Of a stretch of 64,000 nucleotides of DNA, positions 1 through 8,706 are shown one piece after another. Source of the DNA: Segniliparus rugosus ATCC BAA-974 (GTDB lineage: Bacteria; Actinomycetota; Actinomycetes; Mycobacteriales; Mycobacteriaceae); assembly GCF_000185725.2 (NCBI RefSeq), contig NZ_KI391953.1:372001-436000 (forward strand), written 5' to 3'. Position 1 is the first letter of the stretch; every line of letters starts with the position of its first letter. The notes under the pieces were generated by a model. The model was not told the DNA's origin. It did not search any database and saw only the letters and a program-made list of their open reading frames with translations. The translations under genes were made by a program, and so were the position numbers.

Positions 1-21
1 CGGCTGACTCTCGACCTGTGA
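1..21 (+). CDS. 3' end of an upstream gene (partial)
   Basis: The first seven codons read R-L-T-L-D-L followed by TGA at 19-21. This could be the tail of a gene cut by the window edge. In mycobacteria the 16S rRNA methyltransferase gene rsmD lies just upstream of coaD, so rsmD is the natural guess, but six residues cannot show it. Confidence 0.3.
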   Translation, partial: RLTLDL

Positions 22-45
22 CCGCGCCCCGCGCGGGGAGTGCGT

Positions 46-60
46 TAGGCTCAGAGCCTA
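46..60. promoter_or_regulatory. Inverted repeat overlapping the coaD start
   Basis: TAGGCT-cag-AGCCTA is a perfect 6-bp inverted repeat whose last base is the A of the coaD ATG. No purine-rich ribosome binding site is visible upstream. The hairpin could affect initiation or be chance. Confidence 0.3.
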
Positions 61-542
61 TGGGCCACGCGATCTATCCAGGCACATTCGACCCGGTCAC
101 GCTCGGGCACCTCGACGTCATCGGCAGGGCCGCGAAGCATTTCGACCGGCTGACCGTCGTCGTGATGACGAACCCGAAGAAGCAGACGCTCTTCGCCGCC
201 GAGGAGCGGATGACGCTGATCCGCGAGGCGACGGCGGATTTCCCCCATGTCGACGTCGACTGCTGGTCGGGCCTTTTGGTGGAGGGCGCGCGGGAGCATC
301 GGATCAAGGCGATCGTCAAGGGTCTGCGCACCAGCATCGACTTCGAGTACGAGATCGCCATGGCGCAGATGAACCACCATCTCGCCGAGGTGGACACGTT
401 CTTCGTCGCCACCGCCCCCGAGTACTCGTTCATCTCCAGCTCCTTGATCAAAGAGGTGGCAGGGCACGGCGGCTCGGTTGGCGAGTTCGTCCCGCCCTGC
501 GTGTTGCCGAAGCTGTTGGAGCGGCTCGCCTCGCGGGCCTAG
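60..542 (+). CDS. coaD: Phosphopantetheine adenylyltransferase
   Basis: CoaD transfers AMP from ATP to 4'-phosphopantetheine, the penultimate step of coenzyme A synthesis in the cytoplasm. The 160-residue protein opens with the nucleotidyltransferase motif around GTFDPVTLGH (TxGH at residues 14-17). It also has the KGLR segment and the C-terminal YSFISSSLIKE motif that closes the active site. The length equals that of mycobacterial CoaD (about 161). I chose ATG 60 because the GTG at 18 would add 14 residues absent from the family. The 3' end overlaps the convergent MFS gene by 4 bases. Confidence 0.95.
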   Translation: MGHAIYPGTFDPVTLGHLDVIGRAAKHFDRLTVVVMTNPKKQTLFAAEERMTLIREATADFPHVDVDCWSGLLVEGAREHRIKAIVKGLRTSIDFEYEIAMAQMNHHLAEVDTFFVATAPEYSFISSSLIKEVAGHGGSVGEFVPPCVLPKLLERLASRA

Positions 543-1942
543 TTCCGGGCTTTCGCGGCCAAGAGGCCCGCGAGGCAGGCGACGGCGGCGGTCGCGGCGA
601 AGCAGAGCACCGCCGCGTGGTGGATGCCGACCGCCGAGGTGGCGAGCGAGAGCGCCGCGCCGAACCCCGCGACGCCCATCGCCATCATGACCTGCTGGCT
701 GGTGGTGATGACTCCGCCGGTCAAACCGGCGATCTCGGCGGGCACGTGGCTCATGATCGCGCCGACGAGCGGGGCGTACACGAGGCCTTGCAGGGCGCCG
801 AGCGCGATCAGCACGGCTTGCATGAGCCACAGGTTCGGGTGCGGCCATTGCAGGGCGAGCAGCGTACCGAACGCGACAAGGCAGGCGGATTGCCCGATGA
901 GCCCGACTTGGCCGACGCGGATGGGGTCGAAGCGCAGCACGATCTTGGCCACTAGCAGCGACATGGCGAGGAACGCGAAGCAGAACGGCCCGAGCGCGAG
1001 GCCGGACTGGAACGCGCTGTAGCCGAGCCCCTGCTGCGTCGTCAGCGCGAAGAGGTAGCCGAAGCCTCCGTAGGAGAGGAAATACAGGGCCGCGGTGCCG
1101 AGGCCCGCCAAGATGGGGCGATGTTCGAGCACGGAGGGCGGCACGATCGCCATCCCCCGGTAGGCGTGCTCGTGGCGCCAAAAGAGGGCGAACGCCCCGC
1201 ATGCGGGAGCCAGCAGGAAGAGCCAGGCCGCGCCCATGGTCGGCGCGAGGGTGACCGGGGTGAGCAGCAGGACGAGCCCCGAGGCGAGCAAGAGCACCCC
1301 GACCGGGTCCATCGAGGTGCGGCGGTCGGCGCGCCCTTGCGGCACCGCGACGATCCCCGTGAGGCACACTGCGGCCAGCCCCGCCGTGCTCCAGAACACG
1401 CCAGACCAGCCGACCGAGGCGATCAAAAGCCCGCCGCAAGCTTGCCCGAACGCGGTGCCCGCCCCGGCTCCCGCCGTGAACATCGAGATCGCCTTGGCCC
1501 GGCGCGCCCCGGCCGTGGTCGCCTGGATGGTGGCCAGGATTTGCGGCAGCGCCATGGCGGCGGCGACGCCTTGGACGGCGCGGAGCCCGAGCAGCGTCTC
1601 AATGTTCGGCGCGAAACCCGCCGCGGCGGCGGAGACCAGGAGCAGGACGAAGCCGAGGGCGAGCAGCCTGCGCCGCCCGTAGCGGTCGCCGAGCCGTCCG
1701 CCGAGGATCAAAAGCGCGCCGAGCGGCAGCCCGTACCCGGCGAGCACCCATTCCGAGGCGGCGTCCGACGCGCCGAGCGCGGTTCTGATCGTCGGCAGCG
1801 CGACGACGGCGGCGTTGTAGTTGTACGGGATCGCGAACCCCGCCAGCGTGAGCGCGGCGAGCCCCACAGCGCTCAGCGCCCCTTCCTTGTGCCGTTCGGC
1901 GAGGGCGCAAGGCTCGTGCGCGGGGCAGGCGGTCGTCGTCAC
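539..1942 (-). CDS. MFS drug-efflux type transporter
   Basis: This is a 467-residue major facilitator protein of the EmrB/QacA kind, likely exporting a small hydrophobic compound by proton antiport. The loop after TM2 carries the MFS signature GGRLGDRYGRRR. A proline- and glycine-rich segment follows (RAVQGVAAAMALPQILA), and hydrophobic helices run through the whole chain. It is divergent from an MmyB-type regulator across about 100 bp containing a phased direct repeat, so that regulator probably controls it. The substrate cannot be read from the sequence. Confidence 0.85.
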   Translation of the reverse strand: MTTTACPAHEPCALAERHKEGALSAVGLAALTLAGFAIPYNYNAAVVALPTIRTALGASDAASEWVLAGYGLPLGALLILGGRLGDRYGRRRLLALGFVLLLVSAAAAGFAPNIETLLGLRAVQGVAAAMALPQILATIQATTAGARRAKAISMFTAGAGAGTAFGQACGGLLIASVGWSGVFWSTAGLAAVCLTGIVAVPQGRADRRTSMDPVGVLLLASGLVLLLTPVTLAPTMGAAWLFLLAPACGAFALFWRHEHAYRGMAIVPPSVLEHRPILAGLGTAALYFLSYGGFGYLFALTTQQGLGYSAFQSGLALGPFCFAFLAMSLLVAKIVLRFDPIRVGQVGLIGQSACLVAFGTLLALQWPHPNLWLMQAVLIALGALQGLVYAPLVGAIMSHVPAEIAGLTGGVITTSQQVMMAMGVAGFGAALSLATSAVGIHHAAVLCFAATAAVACLAGLLAAKARN

Positions 1943-1961
1943 GAGTCGAGTATGGCGAAGA

Positions 1962-1998
1962 AGTTATCCCGGTACCAGACGGCAGTTATCCTGGTATT
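1962..1998. promoter_or_regulatory. Phased direct repeat between MFS gene and regulator
   Basis: AGTTATCCCGGTACC (1962-1976) and AGTTATCCTGGTATT (1984-1998) match at 12 of 15 positions and start 22 bp apart, about two helical turns. A weaker CCTGGCA follows at 2010-2016. The site lies in the only stretch between the divergent starts at 1942 and 2045, so it is a good candidate operator for the neighbouring regulator. Confidence 0.55.
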
Positions 1999-2044
1999 GC
2001 TCCTACTAGCCTGGCATGTCCCGGCGGGATTTCGAGGTGAGACG

Positions 2045-2932
2045 ATGGGCGAGACGAGGCGCAAGGCGCTGGCCGAGTTCTTGCGCAGCAGACGCGACCG
2101 GCTCTCGCCCGAGGCGGTCGGGATCCCCCGCGCGGGCCGCAGACGCGCGCCGGGGCTGCGAAGGGAGGAGGTCGCGGCGCTCGCCGGAGTGGGGCTGACC
2201 TGGTACACCTGGCTGGAGCAGGGCAGGGCGATCAACGCCTCCGCCCAGGTGCTCGCCGCCGTGGCGGACGCGTTGCGCCTGGAATCCCACGAGCGCGACC
2301 ATCTGCTCCGGCTCGCCGGCCTGAGCCCCGGCAAGGCCCGCGACGAGCGCGCGCAGACCGTCACCGAGGCGCATCGGCTCCTTTTGGAGCGGATCTTGCC
2401 GTATCCCGCGTGCGTCGTGGACGACAAACTGGACCTGCTCGCCTACAACAGGACGTATCGGCGGCTCTACGGCGATCTCGGGGCGATCCCGGAGCGGGAC
2501 CGCAACTGCCTCATGCTGATCGTCTGCGATCCTGGGTGGCGCGCGGGCTTCGCGGACCACCCCGAGGCGTTGCACAGCTACGTCAGCCGGTTCCGGGGCG
2601 CGATGGCGGACCACATGGACGACCCCTCCTGGACGGGCATGGTCGAGCAGCTGCGCGCGCTGTCCCCGCAGTTCGCCGAGTCCTGGCGCCGTCACGACAT
2701 CCAGGCTCCCGAGGACCGGCGTTGGCGGTTGCACTGCCCGTATGTGGGCTGTGTGGAACTCGACTCGACGAGCTTCACGCACGCGGTTGCCCCCAAGTCG
2801 CGCATGGTGACGCTGACGCCCTCGGACGAGCCGACCCGCGCGGCCTTGGCGAGGCTGGACGCGATGTTCGCGTCGGAGCCGACGACGACGGTCCGCTCGG
2901 ACGCGCTGGCGAACGGGTCGCCGGGCGGCTGA
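2045..2932 (+). CDS. XRE/MmyB-family transcriptional regulator
   Basis: The protein has 295 residues. The N-terminal helix-turn-helix carries the diagnostic segment PGLRREEVAALAGVGLTWYT followed by WLEQGR (about residues 35-65). The C-terminal two thirds match the MmyB-type ligand-binding domain (LPYPACVVDDKLDLLAYN and following). MmyB regulators of actinomycetes often sit next to the oxidoreductase or exporter they control, and several bind fatty acids. The frame stays open far upstream, but ATG 2045 places the start at MGETRRKALAEFLRSRR, as in relatives. Divergent from the MFS exporter. Confidence 0.88.
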   Translation: MGETRRKALAEFLRSRRDRLSPEAVGIPRAGRRRAPGLRREEVAALAGVGLTWYTWLEQGRAINASAQVLAAVADALRLESHERDHLLRLAGLSPGKARDERAQTVTEAHRLLLERILPYPACVVDDKLDLLAYNRTYRRLYGDLGAIPERDRNCLMLIVCDPGWRAGFADHPEALHSYVSRFRGAMADHMDDPSWTGMVEQLRALSPQFAESWRRHDIQAPEDRRWRLHCPYVGCVELDSTSFTHAVAPKSRMVTLTPSDEPTRAALARLDAMFASEPTTTVRSDALANGSPGG

Positions 2933-2939
2933 GCGGGAT

Positions 2940-3524
2940 TCAGCGCGCCTGCGTCTCGCGGGCCTTGCGCGCGCGGTACGCGGCGACGTGGATGCGGTTG
3001 CCGCAGTTCCCGATGTCGCAGAACATGCGCGAGCGGTTTCGGGAGAGGTCGATGAGGACCGCGTCGCAGTCCGGCGCGGCGCAGCGCTTGAGCCGGGAGA
3101 GCTCGTCCGCGCGGATGAGCTCGGCGAAAGTCATGGCGACGTCCGCGCCGATGCGTTCGGCGAGCGGATCGTCGGTCTGGTTGAAGTGCAGATGCCAGTA
3201 CGGCGCTTCCGGGTGCCGGGTGAGCCACGGGTTCGCCCTGTTCGCCGCGAGGAGCGAGTTGACTTCGGCGACCAAGGCCTCTTCCTGGTCGAGCAGCTCC
3301 CAGAGCACGCGGATGCGCGCTCTTAGCGCGCGCATCGCCGCGAGTTCCGCCTCGTCGCCGTCCCGCCGCCCGGTCCAGCCGTGCTCGTCGAGGTAGCCGC
3401 GCAGCGCGCTCTGGCTCGCGAGCACGTCGGCCCCGCCGAGTTCGGAGTTCACCAAGGGGGCGAGCGCCAGCAGCGTGGCAATGACGTCTTGGCTGAAGAG
3501 CGTCCCGTGTTTCGTCTCTGTCAT
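2940..3524 (-). CDS. CGNR zinc-finger regulator
   Basis: This 194-residue protein has the N-terminal ABATE-like region and a C-terminal CGNR zinc finger: RCAAPDCDAVLIDLSRNR followed by MFCDIGNCGNR. Four cysteines are placed to bind one zinc, and the basic tail (AAYRARKARETQAR) fits DNA binding. CGNR proteins are taken to be stress-related transcriptional regulators. The start overlaps the first of several TCATGAC motifs shared with the divergent EamA gene, suggesting autoregulation together with control of the transporter. The 3' end lies 7 bases from the MmyB gene, convergent with it. Confidence 0.85.
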   Translation of the reverse strand: MTETKHGTLFSQDVIATLLALAPLVNSELGGADVLASQSALRGYLDEHGWTGRRDGDEAELAAMRALRARIRVLWELLDQEEALVAEVNSLLAANRANPWLTRHPEAPYWHLHFNQTDDPLAERIGADVAMTFAELIRADELSRLKRCAAPDCDAVLIDLSRNRSRMFCDIGNCGNRIHVAAYRARKARETQAR

Positions 3525-3595
3525 GACTCAAATCATCTTGACACATGACAGCGGAACTTGCTAGCGTCATGAGCGAAAGTTCATTAGCTCATGAC
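3522..3595. promoter_or_regulatory. TCATGAC-type operator region
   Basis: GTCATGAGC (3566-3574) and GCTCATGAC (3587-3595) form a perfect 9-bp inverted repeat with centres 21 bp apart. Further CATGAC copies lie at 3544-3549 and at the CGNR start codon. The cluster fills the gap between the divergent CGNR and EamA genes. Confidence 0.55.
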
Positions 3596-3644
3596 ATCTC
3601 CATTGGGAACTGCCAGGGGATTCGTCCGCCCTGGAGGTGAGGAC

Positions 3645-4643
3645 ATGTTTATGAAGTCGACGAGACAAACGCAGCTCGCCGGTCTGCCGCTGGCGGTGGC
3701 CGCCGCGATGTGCTTCGGCGTGTCCGGCCCGTTCGCGAAAACCTTGACCCAAGCGGGCTGGTCCACCGGCGGCGTCGTGCTCACCCGGCTCGGGATCGCG
3801 GCGGTGGCCGCCGCGCTCGTGGCGCAGTGGTTCGAGCCCGACTGGTGGCGGACGGTGTGGCGGCACCGGAGCGCGGTGGCGCTCTACGGGCTCATCTCCA
3901 TGGTGATCTCGCAGTTCTGTTTCTTCAGCGCGGCGCAGCACATGTCGGTCGGCATCGCGCTGATGCTCGAATACCTCTCCCCTGTGGTGGTGATCAGCTG
4001 GATGTGGGCCTCCACGCGGGTCCGCCCTTCGGCGGGCGTCCTCGTCGGGGCCTCGGTCGCGCTGATCGGCGCGATGACCGTCCTCGGCGTCTTCACCGGC
4101 GCGAGCATCGACGGGGCAGGGGTGCTCTGGGGGCTGGCCGCGGCGAGCGCGGGAGCCGCGTACTTCATCCTCGGCCATCGTTTCTCCGACAACGTGTCCC
4201 CGACGGCGCTTGCCGCAGGGGGGCTGGTCTTCGGCACGGCGGGGATGGCGGCCATCGTGGCGACCGGGCTGGCCCCTGCGGTCAAGGGGGCGCAGGAGGT
4301 GACGATGGCGGGCGCGCAGACCAGCGCGCTGGTCCCGCTGGTTGCGTTGGGCTTCACGACGGGATTGGCGTACCCGTTCGGGGTGGCGGCCATTTCCCGG
4401 CTCCGCCCGACGGTCGCCTCGATCCTCGGGCTCCTCGAAATCCCCGTCGCGGTCCTGATGGCCTGGTTGCTGCTGGGGGAGCGCCTGAGCGTTCTGCAAA
4501 TGATCGGCGCGGCGGTGCTCCTGAGCGGGGTCGCGCTCACGCAGCGGCAGGGCAGCTCGGCGGAAGGGGCCTCTCCGGACCTGCCCCTCTGCGGCGAGGA
4601 CGTCGATGCCTCTGAACAGGATTTTCTGTTTCCGTCGCGTTGA
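3645..4643 (+). CDS. EamA-family (DMT) transporter
   Basis: This is a 332-residue drug/metabolite transporter with ten predicted membrane helices in two EamA halves. The second half ends with the typical PTVASILGLLEIPVAVLMAW segment followed by LLGERLS, resembling RhtA/YdcZ-type amino-acid or metabolite exporters. ATG 3645 is chosen because GGAGGTGAGG sits 7 bases upstream; the ATG at 3651 is also possible. It is divergent from the CGNR regulator and followed 22 bases later by xthA. Confidence 0.85.
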   Translation: MFMKSTRQTQLAGLPLAVAAAMCFGVSGPFAKTLTQAGWSTGGVVLTRLGIAAVAAALVAQWFEPDWWRTVWRHRSAVALYGLISMVISQFCFFSAAQHMSVGIALMLEYLSPVVVISWMWASTRVRPSAGVLVGASVALIGAMTVLGVFTGASIDGAGVLWGLAAASAGAAYFILGHRFSDNVSPTALAAGGLVFGTAGMAAIVATGLAPAVKGAQEVTMAGAQTSALVPLVALGFTTGLAYPFGVAAISRLRPTVASILGLLEIPVAVLMAWLLLGERLSVLQMIGAAVLLSGVALTQRQGSSAEGASPDLPLCGEDVDASEQDFLFPSR

Positions 4644-4665
4644 CTTTCTGCTACTGTTTCCATTC

Positions 4666-5493
4666 GTGCCAGAGTCGAACGGCCTTTCCGTGGCCACTGT
4701 GAACGTCAATGGGGTCCGCGCCGCTGTCAAAGCGCGCTCCGAGGAGAACACGGGACTGCTGGGCTGGCTGGGCGAGTCCCCTGCGGAGTACATCTGCCTG
4801 CAGGAAGTCCGGGCGACCGAGGCGGAGGCCCGCGCGGCGCTCGCGCCCGTGCTCGCGGACGGCTGGAAGCTCGCGCTGGCCCCCGCCGCGCAGAAGGGGC
4901 GCAGCGGGGTCGCGATCCTCTCGCGCCGAGAGCCCGACGCGGTGCGGATCGGCTTCGGCGACCCGCAGTTCGCGGACTCCGGCCGGTACATCGAGGCCGA
5001 CTTCGGGACGTTCACCCTCGCGAGCCTGTACTTGCCCTCCGGCGAGGCGGAAACCGAGCGCCAGGTGGAGAAGGACCAGTTCCTCAAGACCTTCGGCGAG
5101 TATTTGAAGCCGCTGGCCCGCAAGCGCCGCGACGTGCTGATCTGCGGGGACTGGAACATCGCGCACACCGAGCTGGACATCAAGAACTGGAAGGGCAATC
5201 TGAAAGCCTCCGGGTTCTTGCCGCATGAGCGCGCCTGGCTCAGCGAGGTCTTCGGCGAGGGCTCCGACTGGACCGACGTGCAGCGCTCGTTCCACCCCGG
5301 CGAGGCGGGGCCGTACTCCTGGTGGTCGTTCCGGGGACAGGCCTTCGACAACGACTCAGGGTGGCGCATCGATTACCACGTGGCGAACAAGCAGCTCGCC
5401 AAACGGGCGGCCAGGGTCGTCACCCAACGGGCGGAGCGCTACGACCTGCGCTGGTCCGACCACGCCCCGGTGATCGTGGAGTACACGGCATGA
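4666..5493 (+). CDS. xthA: Exodeoxyribonuclease III
   Basis: An AP endonuclease/3'-5' exonuclease of base-excision repair, 275 residues, with the endonuclease/exonuclease/phosphatase fold. Visible motifs are the metal-binding glutamate in ICLQEVR, the catalytic GDWNIAH, GWRIDYH, and the terminal SDHAPV. I take GTG 4666 as start, giving an N-terminus close to the first strand ([14 protein letters not shown]); an ATG further upstream adds a hydrophobic stretch unlike the family. Its stop overlaps the trpS start as ATGA, so the two are probably co-transcribed. Confidence 0.9.
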   Translation: MPESNGLSVATVNVNGVRAAVKARSEENTGLLGWLGESPAEYICLQEVRATEAEARAALAPVLADGWKLALAPAAQKGRSGVAILSRREPDAVRIGFGDPQFADSGRYIEADFGTFTLASLYLPSGEAETERQVEKDQFLKTFGEYLKPLARKRRDVLICGDWNIAHTELDIKNWKGNLKASGFLPHERAWLSEVFGEGSDWTDVQRSFHPGEAGPYSWWSFRGQAFDNDSGWRIDYHVANKQLAKRAARVVTQRAERYDLRWSDHAPVIVEYTA

Positions 5494-6509
5494 GCAGGCC
5501 GCGTCTTATCTCGGGGATTCAGGCCACCGGCAGCTCCGTCCACCTCGGCAACTACCTCGGCGCGATCAAGCAGTGGGTGGAGCTGCAGCACGACTACGAG
5601 GCGCTGTACTTCATCCCCGACCTGCATAGCATCACCACGCCGCATGATCCGGCGCAGCTGCGGGAGTCGACGCTGCAATACATCGCGCAGCTGTTGGCGC
5701 TCGGCCTTGACCCGGCGCAGTGCACCATTTTCGTGCAGAGCCACGTCCCGGCGAACGCCCAGCTGGCCTGGGTGCTCAGCTGCCTCACGGGCTTCGGCGA
5801 GGCGAGCCGGATGACGCAGTTCAAGGACAAATCGGACAAGCAGGGGGAGCAGACCTCGGTCGGCCTGTTCACCTACCCATGTCTCATGGCTGCGGACATC
5901 CTCGCCTACCAGGCCGAACTCGTCCCGGTCGGGGACGACCAGAGCCAGCACCTCGAACTCACCCGCAACCTCGCCGAGCGGTTCAACCACCGCTTCGGCC
6001 AGACGTTCGTCGTGCCGAAGGCCAGGCTGGTCAAGGCGGGGGCTCGGGTCTACGACTTGCGCGAGCCGACGAAGAAGATGAGCAAATCCGCGTCCTCGGA
6101 CTCGGGCATCGTGAACTTCATGGACGATCCGAAGACTTCGGCGAAGAAGTTCCGCTCCGCGGTGACCGATATGGACGGCGAGGTGCGCTTCGACCCGGCG
6201 GCGAAGCCTGGGGTGTCGAACCTGCTCGCGATCTTCGCGGCCCTCACCGGCCAGACTGCGGAGGAAGTCGCGCTGAAATACCAGGGCGGCGGGTACGGCG
6301 CGTTGAAGGTGGACCTCGCGGACGCGTTCGTGGAATTCGCCGCCCCGGTCAGGGAGCGCACGCTCGGCTGGCTGGAGAACCGGTCGGAGCTGGACCGGAT
6401 CATCTCTGAGGGCGGCGAGCGCGCAAGGGAGATCGCCAGCGCGACGGTGGCGCGGGTGTACGAAGTCGTGGGGTTCTTGTCCGATCCAGGGGTTCCCGGA
6501 AGGAGCTGA
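5490..6509 (+). CDS. trpS: Tryptophanyl-tRNA synthetase
   Basis: Charges tRNA-Trp. This is a 339-residue class Ic synthetase, the usual bacterial length. The HIGH-equivalent reads [13 protein letters not shown] at the N-terminus, [12 protein letters not shown] lines the Trp pocket, and the KMSKS loop is intact (KKMSKSA). It starts on the stop of xthA and is followed three bases after its stop by the brkB-family gene. The xthA-trpS-brkB order recalls the trpS-Rv3335c pair of mycobacteria. Confidence 0.95.
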   Translation: MSRPRLISGIQATGSSVHLGNYLGAIKQWVELQHDYEALYFIPDLHSITTPHDPAQLRESTLQYIAQLLALGLDPAQCTIFVQSHVPANAQLAWVLSCLTGFGEASRMTQFKDKSDKQGEQTSVGLFTYPCLMAADILAYQAELVPVGDDQSQHLELTRNLAERFNHRFGQTFVVPKARLVKAGARVYDLREPTKKMSKSASSDSGIVNFMDDPKTSAKKFRSAVTDMDGEVRFDPAAKPGVSNLLAIFAALTGQTAEEVALKYQGGGYGALKVDLADAFVEFAAPVRERTLGWLENRSELDRIISEGGERAREIASATVARVYEVVGFLSDPGVPGRS

Positions 6510-6512
6510 CCG

Positions 6513-7622
6513 TTGGCCCAGAGCACGTCGCCCGAGAGCAAAGAAGCCGACCAGGGCAAAAAGGAAGGCTTGCTGGACCGGCTCAAGGGCTGGTTCGAGG
6601 GACTGCAGCAGAAGTGGCCCCCGCTCGCGCACCTCATGCGCGCGGTGGAGCGCTACCAGGACCGCAAGGCTGACTTCTTCGCCGCTGGCGTGACGTACTA
6701 CAGCGTGCTCTCGTTGTTCCCCGTGATCATGGTCGGCTTCGCGATTCTGGGCCAGGTGCTCATCCAGAACCCCGAATTGCTCGAACACATCAAAGAGCGC
6801 ATCACTTCGATGGCGCAGGGCGGCCTCGCCAAGCAGCTCAACCAGCTCATCGACTCGGCCATCGCCTCGCGCACCACGGTCGGGACCGTCGGTCTGGCCC
6901 TCGGCCTCTGGTCCGGCTTGGGCTGGATGGCCGCGCTGCGCGAGTCGCTCACCCAGCTGTGGCAGCAGGATCCCGATTCGGAGGCCAACTGGTTCAAGAC
7001 CAAGTTCAGCGACCTGCTCGCGATGGCGAGCTTCGGCCTCGCGCTGGTGGTGGTCTTCGGGCTCATCACGCTCTCGAAGAGCTCATGGCTCGTCAAGGCG
7101 CTGGTCAAGGTGGGGCTTGGCGACTGGTCCGGCGGGCAAGGATTCCTCACGATCGTCTCGACGGTGCTCGCGACAATCGCCGCCTGGTTGTTGTTCACCT
7201 TTGTGATCGCGCGGCTGCCGCGCAAATCGGTGGCGCTCGCCGACGCGTCCCAGGCCGGGCTGCTCGGCGCGATCTTGTTCCAGATCTTCCTGGAGCTGGC
7301 GTGGTTGTTGCTCAAAGGGGTGACGAACGGTCCGGCTGGCAAGACGTTCGGCCCGATCCTGGGCCTGATGGTGTTCTTCTTCTTCACGGTGCGGATCGTG
7401 TTGTTCGCGACGGCGTGGGCGGCGACCGAGCAAGGGGCCGAGGCGCGCTCGGCGCAGCTCGACGCGGCCGCGAAGGCCCGTGTCGGCGCGGCCACCGGCT
7501 GGCTGACAGGCGCGTTGGGCATCGCGGACGAGGACGAGGGCAAGAGCGACGAGGAGCCGGAGGGCTCGGCTGGCCAGCGCGCCGCGCAACCGCCTCAGAA
7601 GGCGGCGAAGAACGAGGCTTAA
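6513..7622 (+). CDS. YihY/BrkB-family inner-membrane protein
   Basis: A 369-residue YihY/BrkB protein. It has a charged N-terminal 50 residues and then about six hydrophobic segments beginning at DFFAAGVTYYSVLSLFPVIM, the most conserved stretch of the family. The C-terminal 80 residues are charged and likely cytoplasmic. Function in the family is unsettled; the old RNase BN label is not supported. The start is TTG 6513 with AGGAG just upstream, three bases after trpS. Confidence 0.85.
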   Translation: MAQSTSPESKEADQGKKEGLLDRLKGWFEGLQQKWPPLAHLMRAVERYQDRKADFFAAGVTYYSVLSLFPVIMVGFAILGQVLIQNPELLEHIKERITSMAQGGLAKQLNQLIDSAIASRTTVGTVGLALGLWSGLGWMAALRESLTQLWQQDPDSEANWFKTKFSDLLAMASFGLALVVVFGLITLSKSSWLVKALVKVGLGDWSGGQGFLTIVSTVLATIAAWLLFTFVIARLPRKSVALADASQAGLLGAILFQIFLELAWLLLKGVTNGPAGKTFGPILGLMVFFFFTVRIVLFATAWAATEQGAEARSAQLDAAAKARVGAATGWLTGALGIADEDEGKSDEEPEGSAGQRAAQPPQKAAKNEA

Positions 7623-7637
7623 GAGCGCGCGCCCGGC

Positions 7638-8626
7638 CTACGCGAGCTGGTCGAGCACCGTTTCATGGGCGGGCGGCGGCCCAGGCGGGGTTCCGTCCCC
7701 GAACGGCCGCCCGCCGAGTTCGGCGCGCGAATGGGGGTCGAGCCAGTTCTGGAGCGAGGGGCCTTTCGGCGTGATCCCGGTGGGATTGACGTCGAGATGC
7801 ACCGCGTAGTAGTGCTTTTGATCTGCTGGAAGTCGATCGTGTCTCCGAAGCCCGGCGTCTGGAACAAGTCCCTCGCGTACGCCCAGAGCACGGGGTTCTC
7901 CGCGAGCTTTTGACGGTTGCATTTGAAATGCCCGTGGTACACCGCGTCGAATCGGACCAGCGTGACGAAGAGGCGGACGTCGGCCTCTGTGATGGCGTCC
8001 CCGACGAGGTAGCGCCGTGTCGCCAGGCGCTCGGAGAGCCGGTCGAGCGCGGAGAACAGCGTGTCGTACGCCGCGTCGTACGCCTCCTGGGATTTGGCGA
8101 ACCCGCAACGGTAGACGCCGTTGTTGACCGACTCGTAGACGAACTGGTTGATCTCGTCGATCTCCGCCCGCAGCGGCTCGGGATAAAGGTCGGGGGCGCC
8201 CTCGCGGTGGTGGGCCCGCCATTCGCTGGAGAAGTCGAGAGTGATGCGCGCGAAGTCGTTGGTGACCACCGCCCCGGTCGGAATGTCCACGATCGCGGGC
8301 ACGGTGACGCCCCTCGGGTAGTCGGGAACCCGCTTGTTGTAGGCGTCGCGGAGCCAATGGATCCCCAAGACCGGGTCGAGCCCGCCCGGGTCGAGGTCGA
8401 ACGTCCAACTGCGCTCGTCGTGCGTCGGCCCGCACAGGCCGAGGGAGAGGACTCCTTCCAAACCCAGGAGCCGTCGCACGATCAATGTGCGGTTCGCCCA
8501 CGGGCATGCCCGCGCGGCCACGAGCCGGTACCTGCCCGGCTCGACCGGATAGCCCTCCCGTCCGTCTGCGGTGATCCGGGTGTTGATGTAACGGCTGTCG
8601 CGGATGAACTCGGTGTCGAGAGCCAT
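7638..8626 (-). pseudogene. Frameshifted glutathionyl-hydroquinone reductase (GST omega-like)
   Basis: From ATG 8626 the frame encodes an Ecm4/YqjG-type glutathione transferase: MALDTEFIRDSRYINTRITA, the catalytic-Cys motif ACPWANRT, and the helical C-terminal domain down to TIDFQQIK. After that it turns into a low-complexity frame. The expected continuation (HYYAVHLDVNPTGITPKGP and on to a stop at 7638) is found one frame away. The switch falls at about 7812-7820 in a run of four T. Relatives have a residue such as Arg between IK and HYY, so one base is missing. This is either a real inactivating mutation or a sequencing error. Mycolic-acid bacteria normally use mycothiol, so the glutathione label describes the fold only. 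Confidence 0.75.
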
Positions 8627-8641
8627 GATCCCCACCGTAGT

Positions 8642-8687
8642 ACGGATCGAGCCGCCGCGCCACAAGGGTCGCGGCGGCTCGATCCGT
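8642..8687 (-). terminator. Perfect 18-bp hairpin after the aldo/keto reductase gene
   Basis: ACGGATCGAGCCGCCGCG (8642-8659) and its exact complement (8670-8687) enclose a 10-base loop. No T-tract follows, as is common for actinobacterial hairpin terminators. It lies 19 bases past the aldo/keto reductase stop and only 15 bases before the ATG of the frameshifted GST-like gene. Confidence 0.7.
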
Positions 8688-8706
8688 TGCTCTGCGCTCA
8701 GTCGGC

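Noticed and set aside
1121-2044. Upstream continuation of the MmyB regulator frame
   Set aside because: It overlaps the MFS gene in antisense and is compositionally biased; the regulator family starts at ATG 2045.
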